From: Nitrospirota bacterium
Lineage (GTDB): Bacteria > Nitrospirota > Nitrospiria > JACQBZ01
Reading direction: 5' to 3'
Assembly (NCBI GenBank): GCA_016200255.1
Contig: JACQFA010000095.1
Coordinates: forward strand, 1-64,000
Length of the DNA: 64,000 nt
Positions 20,534 through 26,236 of the stretch are shown here, piece after piece (position 1 is the first letter of the stretch; each line of letters starts with the position of its first letter). Both the position numbers and the translations under genes were made by a program. The notes beneath the pieces are model-generated. The model saw nothing but the letters and a program-made list of their open reading frames with translations. It did not search any database and was not told the DNA's origin.

Positions 20534-21484
20534 TTACGGGATTACAATCGTGTCTCCCGATTGGATCACAAGATTTTTCTTGGGATCTTCGCTTGAAATA
20601 ATATCATCGTAGCGGATTCGGAACTTGGTTTCGGTGGAGGTCGCTGGATCTTTTCGAAAAACCGCGATCCCGTTTTTAGAAGCAAACGGCGTAAATCCTC
20701 CGGCCATGGAAACGGCTTGCAAGACCGTGATCCGTTCCTTTAAGGGGTACTTTCCAGGCTTAACGACTTCTCCCAGAATGTAATAAAAATAACTGTTGAT
20801 GCTGGATACCAGAACCGAGACCTCCGGCGTGGAGATATAATCTTTCATTCGTTGGGTAATGAGATTTTTCAATTCCCCCGTGGAAATACCGCTGGCCTGG
20901 ATATCCCCAATGAGCGGCAGTGAAACTTTCCCATCCGGCCTCACCGTAACCGTCCGTGAAAGATCGGCATTTTTCCAGACCATGATCTCCAGCACATCCT
21001 CCGGACCGATTCGATATTCATCCACCACCCGTTCACCATCGTTATTCGATCGGGGAAAATCAATCAACAAGGTATTGTTTTGGGTTCGGACATCCGGCTT
21101 GATGGACTGATTGAGAGAGATCTCCAACTTAATCGCCAGGTGAGGATTTCGACCTTCCTGTAGAGCGATCTCCCGAACAATACCTTTATCCACCTTGATC
21201 AAGCGACCGTACGAACCGCGGGTCATGGAGAGAAGATTGATGACCACTCGCGGCGGGTTCTCCAATAACACGTACGTATACGTGATCGGTTTCTCGCCCT
21301 GAATCACGATCTCCGTCTTGTCCGAAAGATCCATCACTCGAAGATCGGTGAGGGTCTGTTCGCCTTGCGAGGACGATGCCACCGAAGCCGGCATCGAACT
21401 GCAGGCCGAGATCAACAGGCCAAGCATGCCGATGACGGCCGTTGCATAATTATATCGTCTTCCCATATTCACCGCACTGCTCAC
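20534..21484 (-). CDS. Polysaccharide export lipoprotein (Wza-like) with N-terminal AMIN-like domain
   Basis: Lipobox LLISAC; AMIN-like RVMDLSDKTEIVIQGEKPITYTYVLLENPPRVVINL; poly-export YRIGPEDVLEIMVWKNADLSRTVTVRPDGKVSLPLIGDIQASG; SLBB YYILGEVVKPGKYPL. Confidence 0.85.
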   Translation of the reverse strand: MSSAVNMGRRYNYATAVIGMLGLLISACSSMPASVASSSQGEQTLTDLRVMDLSDKTEIVIQGEKPITYTYVLLENPPRVVINLLSMTRGSYGRLIKVDKGIVREIALQEGRNPHLAIKLEISLNQSIKPDVRTQNNTLLIDFPRSNNDGERVVDEYRIGPEDVLEIMVWKNADLSRTVTVRPDGKVSLPLIGDIQASGISTGELKNLITQRMKDYISTPEVSVLVSSINSYFYYILGEVVKPGKYPLKERITVLQAVSMAGGFTPFASKNGIAVFRKDPATSTETKFRIRYDDIISSEDPKKNLVIQSGDTIVIP

Positions 21485-21996
21485 TGATCCGCCACAAAGA
21501 CATGATTTCCACCCTGACCCTGGGCCTTCGCCAGGAGTCCTTCCGCTTTCTGGATCAACCCCGTCACATCATTGGCATTGGTCGGAAAGCAGGATACCCC
21601 AATGCTGATGGTACGGTGGTCTTTTCCCGGTCCGGTTTCAAATGTGTAATGCTCCACCCGTTCACGGATCCGCCGCCCGACGTTCACGGCATTCTCTAAA
21701 TCCGTGTAGTGAAGGACGATAAAAAAGCTGTTGTCCAACCGCTCTCCCAAGAGATCCGTCACCCGAATCTCATCCCGCATGAGATAGCCCAACCTCCGGT
21801 GCACGGCCTCCTCCGTAGCGGCATCCACATGGGTCTTTATCCCGTCGAGTTGAATGACCAGCACCGAAAAATAATAGAGATACCGTGTGGCCTTTCGAAC
21901 TTCAAGCTCCAACAGGTACTCAAAAAGATTTCGGTCCAACGGTTGGGTCCAACGGTTGTCAACCATCTTTTCCGGATTCAATGAATTTTGCGTCAT
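21481..21996 (-). CDS. Degenerate GGDEF-domain protein
   Basis: LGYLMRDEIRVTDLLGERLDNSFFIVLHYTD...TISIGVSCFPTNANDVTGLIQKAEGLLAKAQGQGGNHVFV; GGDEF motif replaced by LDNSF. Confidence 0.75.
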   Translation of the reverse strand: MTQNSLNPEKMVDNRWTQPLDRNLFEYLLELEVRKATRYLYYFSVLVIQLDGIKTHVDAATEEAVHRRLGYLMRDEIRVTDLLGERLDNSFFIVLHYTDLENAVNVGRRIRERVEHYTFETGPGKDHRTISIGVSCFPTNANDVTGLIQKAEGLLAKAQGQGGNHVFVADQ

Positions 21997-22057
21997 GCCC
22001 TATGTCTCCTGGGTTGATCATGCCTTCGGACCATCGGCATGAGAGGTCGTTACTTTC

Positions 22058-23533
22058 TTAGGAAACCGGTCCCGATGGATCCGGTTCACCATCCAAATTG
22101 CATTGTCGGATCTTGTATAAAAGCGCCTTGTAACTGATCTGCAGAAGTCGGGCCGCCGCCTTGCGGTTCCATCGGGTCTGCTCCAGAGCCTTCAAAATCG
22201 CTTCACCCTCGGCTTTTTTCATGGCTTCACGAGCCACGTGTTTGAGGGAGGTTAACGGTGAACGGCTGATCAACTCGCGTGGCTTCTCCGGCGCGGGGGG
22301 ATGGAACTCAACGGGAGCCGACGCAACCGGAACGGTTTTCGGCCTGATCTTCTTACGGCTGTCACTCACGTATTGTTGGACGACCATGTCTTCGCGCCCC
22401 ATAATCACAACCCGCTTGATCAGGTTCTCCATCTCCCGCACGTTCCCCGGCCAGTCATAATCCATCAAACTTTGTAACGTGGCGGGGCTCAGCCGATAGC
22501 ACTCTTTATTATACTGTTGGTTGTACTTCTGCAAAAAGCACTCAACCAACAACGGGATATCCTCTCTGCGCTCCCGAAGAGGGGGCAGAAAAATGCTCAC
22601 CACATTCAACCGATAATAGAGATCTTCTCGAAAGGTCCCATCCGCAACGGCCTTTTCAAGGTCCTTATTGGTCGCGGCTAGAATCCGGACATCCACCTTC
22701 AACTCATTTCCGCCGATAAGGGAAAATTCTCCCCGTTGTAGAACATGCAGGAGCTTGGACTGAAGTTCAAAAGGAATATCGCCGATTTCATCGAGAAAGA
22801 TCGTCCCATGATTGGCAATCTCGAACTTTCCGGGACGCCGGCGGAACGCTCCTGTGAAAGAACCCTTTTCATAACCAAACAGTTCACTTTCGAGAAGTCC
22901 TTCCGGAATCGCAGGGCACAGGACCGTAACAAACGGTTTCCCCGCACGATTTGAGCATTCAGAAAGACTGCGTGCCACCAACTCCTTACCGGTACCGCTC
23001 TCTCCACGGATGAGAATCGTGACGTCCGTATTGGCCACATGGTCGATGACCGCCCTTACTTCCTGCATCCGCGGACTGGTTTCCAGAAGCAACTGGGGAT
23101 GGTAGCCTCTTTTTCCATTCACGGTGGTTTGTGCAATAATCTCGGCCGGGGTCAAAACAACCCCCCGCAATTTTCCAAAAGCTTCCAAAACACTGGTTTT
23201 TAACTCCTGGGGGAGAAACGGCTTGGTTAAAATCCTCCATGAAGCCGGGCGTGTTAGATCCTGCAATAGAGGAAGCTGCATCTGACCGGAGAGTAAAATA
23301 ACCTGTGACGATTGTCCAAGTCGTGTCAGGAATTGCAGTTGCTGTAAAGTTTCCGGATTAATCCTCAAAATATCATAAACCACTACGGATGGCTTAATCG
23401 ATTCCAACTCTTCTAGAAAATTCTCCGGGTTAGAGGGCATGTATACCTGTTGATCAAAACGAGAAATAAAGCTCTTTAAATAATTTCTCATTATTTGATC
23501 AGTACTTATGAGAAATATCCGACCGTTTTCCAT
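22058..23533 (-). CDS. Sigma-54-dependent enhancer-binding transcriptional regulator (receiver-like + AAA+ + Fis HTH)
   Basis: GESGTGKELVARSL, ELFGYEKGSFTGAF, GTIFLDEIGDIP, LPPLRERREDIP; C-terminal RWNRKAAARLLQISYKALLYKI. Start placed at MENGRIFLIS because a TATAAT box abuts the upstream Met. Confidence 0.9.
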   Translation of the reverse strand: MENGRIFLISTDQIMRNYLKSFISRFDQQVYMPSNPENFLEELESIKPSVVVYDILRINPETLQQLQFLTRLGQSSQVILLSGQMQLPLLQDLTRPASWRILTKPFLPQELKTSVLEAFGKLRGVVLTPAEIIAQTTVNGKRGYHPQLLLETSPRMQEVRAVIDHVANTDVTILIRGESGTGKELVARSLSECSNRAGKPFVTVLCPAIPEGLLESELFGYEKGSFTGAFRRRPGKFEIANHGTIFLDEIGDIPFELQSKLLHVLQRGEFSLIGGNELKVDVRILAATNKDLEKAVADGTFREDLYYRLNVVSIFLPPLRERREDIPLLVECFLQKYNQQYNKECYRLSPATLQSLMDYDWPGNVREMENLIKRVVIMGREDMVVQQYVSDSRKKIRPKTVPVASAPVEFHPPAPEKPRELISRSPLTSLKHVAREAMKKAEGEAILKALEQTRWNRKAAARLLQISYKALLYKIRQCNLDGEPDPSGPVS

Positions 23534-23614
23534 AGGAATATCACCAAACAGAACAGCAGGTACCCTAAAGCTGTAATTCCATTGATTCGGAATATTGTGG
23601 TAAAACTTTTCCAT

Positions 23615-23644
23615 ATTATAGCATCTTTAAAGCTAAATTGTCAT
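23615..23644 (-). promoter_or_regulatory. Sigma70-type promoter for the enhancer-binding protein gene
   Basis: Minus strand ATGACA - 18 nt - TATAAT (perfect -10). Confidence 0.6.
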
Positions 23645-23698
23645 TTAAATGCATGGGCATTATCAAGGTAATCTGGAATATGTTTAGGGTAGATTGTA

Positions 23699-23875
23699 TT
23701 AAGTGGCTTTTTTACGCACTAGATTTGTCAACAAAGTGAGACCAGTTCCGATCGCAAACAATGCCACAACTTCACTTGTTTTAATGATTTCCGTTGAAAG
23801 GTTAAATATAACCCCAAATAACAAGAGGGTAAGCCCTGAGATAAAAAGACAGACCTGGCCGTATCGCTTCCGCAT
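23699..23875 (-). CDS. Small (58 aa) predicted membrane protein
   Basis: MRKRYGQVCLFISGLTLLLFGVIFNLSTEIIKTSEVVALFAIGTGLTLLTNLVRKKAT*; AGGAGGG ribosome-binding site upstream. Absent from the supplied ORF track. Confidence 0.6.
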   Translation of the reverse strand: MRKRYGQVCLFISGLTLLLFGVIFNLSTEIIKTSEVVALFAIGTGLTLLTNLVRKKAT

Positions 23876-23915
23876 AATCTAACCCTCCTAGTTGAACACT
23901 ACCCCAATCTATTTA

Positions 23916-23931
23916 TGCAACTCTTGGACCA
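23916..23931 (-). promoter_or_regulatory. Sigma-54-like -24/-12 promoter upstream of small membrane protein
   Basis: Minus strand TGGTCC-AAGAG-TTGCA versus consensus TGGCAC-N5-TTGCA. Confidence 0.45.
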
Positions 23932-23965
23932 AAGAGTTAGGCGGATGCTATTTTATTCTTGGCCT

Positions 23966-25615
23966 TTAAAATTCTGTGCTTAACCCAAGCAGTACACTGT
24001 TCAAATCATCCGTCGTTTTTGCATTCGTTATCCCCCCTCCCTTGGTACCCGTGCCTGAAAAGTTAATAATATAATCCCTGAAAAGATATCGGATAGATAT
24101 CCAGAGATTCGATTTGAGACGATAACGCCCTTCCGCGTGGAATCGAATCGCATGAGAGGACGCATCGTCCCCATTGTTCACCGGATGTTCATTTACCTTT
24201 AAGATCGGCAAATAATCAACTCCGATGCCGGTCGCCAAATTGGATGTAAGAAGCAGGCGTCCCTCAAAGCCAATACTGGGTCCGTAATATCGCGTGTTGG
24301 TAAAGAACTGGGAATCCGTTGAGGAAACCGGATAGGTGTACCAGGCATATCCAATCCGACCAATCAGTTCCAAATCGGTCCTACCAGGCCAAAGAATGTA
24401 CCGATACTGCAAATGGATGGCATACCAATAGGGCCGGGCGTGGACATTAATCGAGCCGCTGTTGCTCAGACGATCGAGTTTAACAAACCCGATTTGATAA
24501 TCGGCATCCAGACCCAGAGATGGGACGACCCAGTATTCACCGGAAACACCCGCCAGTGGAAAGGTTGAGATTTTACGGTCGAGCGCCAATTGGTCCGAAG
24601 TTAGAGAAAACTTTGCCCAGCCCAACCCGGTACTCAGTTCAAGTTTTCCCCTTGAGACTTTGTGTTCTAAAGACCGCTTTTCCTTGACCTCTCTTTCTTT
24701 GGCCTGTTTCTCTCTCTGAGACGCTTGCTCCATGGCCATCCAGTCGCGCTCTTGCTGTGCCAACAGTTCATCCCTTCTCGAAGTCAACTCGGATAAAACT
24801 TTGGGAGATGGCTTAAAGTGCACATACTGACCCTTCTCAACGGTTTGTCCTTTTAACAAACGAGACGGCTTGATTATGGAAAACCTCTCATCGGCGCGGA
24901 CCACGGTCAGGTCACCCACGTTTACTTTTTCCACCCCGATCATTTCTCGTGTAAAGGGATGGCGATTCACCTTGACGATACGAAATATCTGCAGCTTCAT
25001 TCCATCCCCCAGTCCCTGCAACCGACCTGCATTGATCGTGATCGTCTTGCCTTTGTCCTTCACTTCGGTCACAACTGCTTGGTATGGAAGCCGGCCGATC
25101 AGCTTGTCCATGATAGTCCGAACCCCTTTTTCAACAGCCTCAGGGCTTTTCCAGTCCTTCATGACAATAAATTCTCGGGCAAAGGGGTCGCCCGTCTCGC
25201 CTTCAAAAAGCGTGAGAACGATCTTGAGATCCTTGCCTTTAATTTCCACAATTCCCGTGATGATACCGTCTAATTCAAATTTCTTTCCCATGTCGCTCAA
25301 GTCCGGCGCGGACAAGGGAAGTTCTTTGGAAGGATTTTGCTGTGGAATAACTTCAAATCGGAATGTGGCTGCAAGCTCCCGCCTCATCTCTTTTCCGATG
25401 TTCTTTGCAAGTCCCTGGTGAGTCCGATCTTCAAGACCCAAAAACCCGATCCTTTTAAAAACAACGACGCCTTTATCGGACTGGGCTTGCAGGACACTCG
25501 ACGAACTCAGAAGGATTACCAAGCAAAGAATGATCGATGGAATGATTCGATGGCCGTTCTTGAGCAATTGACCTCCTGCGGCATCATACTCAAATTTTGT
25601 TGGATGAAGAACCAC
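23966..25615 (-). CDS. Secreted protein: periplasmic N-domain, coiled coil, C-terminal outer-membrane-type beta-barrel
   Basis: Signal IIPSIILCLVILLSSSSVLQAQ; CsgG/FlgT-like N-region VFKRIGFLGLEDRTHQGLAKNIGKEMRREL; QQERDWMAMEQASQREKQAKEREVKEKR coiled coil; C-terminal beta-rich region ending LLGLSTEF. Confidence 0.55.
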   Translation of the reverse strand: MVLHPTKFEYDAAGGQLLKNGHRIIPSIILCLVILLSSSSVLQAQSDKGVVVFKRIGFLGLEDRTHQGLAKNIGKEMRRELAATFRFEVIPQQNPSKELPLSAPDLSDMGKKFELDGIITGIVEIKGKDLKIVLTLFEGETGDPFAREFIVMKDWKSPEAVEKGVRTIMDKLIGRLPYQAVVTEVKDKGKTITINAGRLQGLGDGMKLQIFRIVKVNRHPFTREMIGVEKVNVGDLTVVRADERFSIIKPSRLLKGQTVEKGQYVHFKPSPKVLSELTSRRDELLAQQERDWMAMEQASQREKQAKEREVKEKRSLEHKVSRGKLELSTGLGWAKFSLTSDQLALDRKISTFPLAGVSGEYWVVPSLGLDADYQIGFVKLDRLSNSGSINVHARPYWYAIHLQYRYILWPGRTDLELIGRIGYAWYTYPVSSTDSQFFTNTRYYGPSIGFEGRLLLTSNLATGIGVDYLPILKVNEHPVNNGDDASSHAIRFHAEGRYRLKSNLWISIRYLFRDYIINFSGTGTKGGGITNAKTTDDLNSVLLGLSTEF

Positions 25616-25812
25616 TCAAATGGCTTGCCATTCTAACACGAAGCATTGAAGGATTCAAAACATTAAACAACTGCATCAGAACCATTTTTTTCATTCACCA
25701 CTATGTACTATTGCGTACAAGTCATGACAAAAATTGTTCGTTTTGGATGCATTTTATCGAAACTTGAAAACCGACCGATAGAAAGATCAAGCGGTTATGG
25801 GACCAACACGAA

Positions 25813-25828
25813 TGGCATAAATGTTGCT
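25813..25828 (+). promoter_or_regulatory. Sigma-54-like -24/-12 promoter upstream of the riboswitch pair
   Basis: TGGCAT-AAATG-TTGCT; GG and GC at correct spacing, one mismatch to TGGCAC-N5-TTGCW. Confidence 0.6.
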
Positions 25829-25869
25829 CCATTAGCGATCAGGTTACCGTTCTAGTAAGTACAACTTTT

Positions 25870-25961
25870 CCTTTGCTCAGAGCAAACCAGGGGAAACTCT
25901 GGGACGCAGAGCAACGGGGCTACCGCCGATGAGGCCATGCCCGCCGAGCCGCCAAAGGTTC
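25870..25961 (+). promoter_or_regulatory. GEMM-type cyclic-dinucleotide riboswitch aptamer, copy 1
   Basis: CCTTTGCTCAGAGCAAACC-AGGG-GAAA-CTCTGGGACGCAGAGCAACGGGGCTA...ATGCCCGCCGAGCCGCCAAAGG; core AAACC..GAAA..GGGACGCA.AGC; P1 CCTTTG/CAAAGG. Confidence 0.85.
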
Positions 25962-25983
25962 TCTCTTTGGCGGCTATTTTTAT
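25947..25983 (+). terminator. Intrinsic terminator of riboswitch copy 1
   Basis: AGCCGCCAAAG (25947-25957) / CTTTGGCGGCT (25965-25975), 11 bp perfect stem, then ATTTTTAT. Confidence 0.9.
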
Positions 25984-26104
25984 GCGCGGAGGCCCACAGA
26001 GAATAGACCACATTACTGGACTGGGCAATTTTGACCAGACCGCGTTATGTTCTTACGGGTATGTATAGTGTGACTAAGACAAAAGATTAAGGATTCTGAT
26101 TTTA

Positions 26105-26195
26105 CCTTTGCTCAGAGCAAACCAGGGGAAACCCTGGGACGCAGAGTAACGGGGCTAACGCCTGATGGCCATGCCCGCCGAGCCGCCAAAGGATC
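26105..26195 (+). promoter_or_regulatory. GEMM-type cyclic-dinucleotide riboswitch aptamer, copy 2
   Basis: CCTTTGCTCAGAGCAAACC-AGGG-GAAA-CCCTGGGACGCAGAGTAACGGGGCTA...ATGCCCGCCGAGCCGCCAAAGG; near-identical to copy 1, with a G-U to G-C change in the GAAA-capped stem. Confidence 0.85.
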
Positions 26196-26215
26196 TCTTT
26201 TGGCGGTTGTTTTAT
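26181..26215 (+). terminator. Intrinsic terminator of riboswitch copy 2
   Basis: AGCCGCCAAA (26181-26190) / TTTGGCGGTT (26199-26208), then GTTTTATG. Confidence 0.8.
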
Positions 26216-26236
26216 GTGCGGGGAGGTTAAATCATC

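Noticed and set aside
23919-23938. AACTCTT/AAGAGTT inverted repeat as terminator
   Set aside because: No U-tract on either strand, and it overlaps the sigma-54-like site, which explains part of the sequence.
25704-25719. TGTAC dyad as an intrinsic terminator stem
   Set aside because: Stem is only 5 bp, no U-tract follows on either strand; kept only as a low-interest operator candidate.
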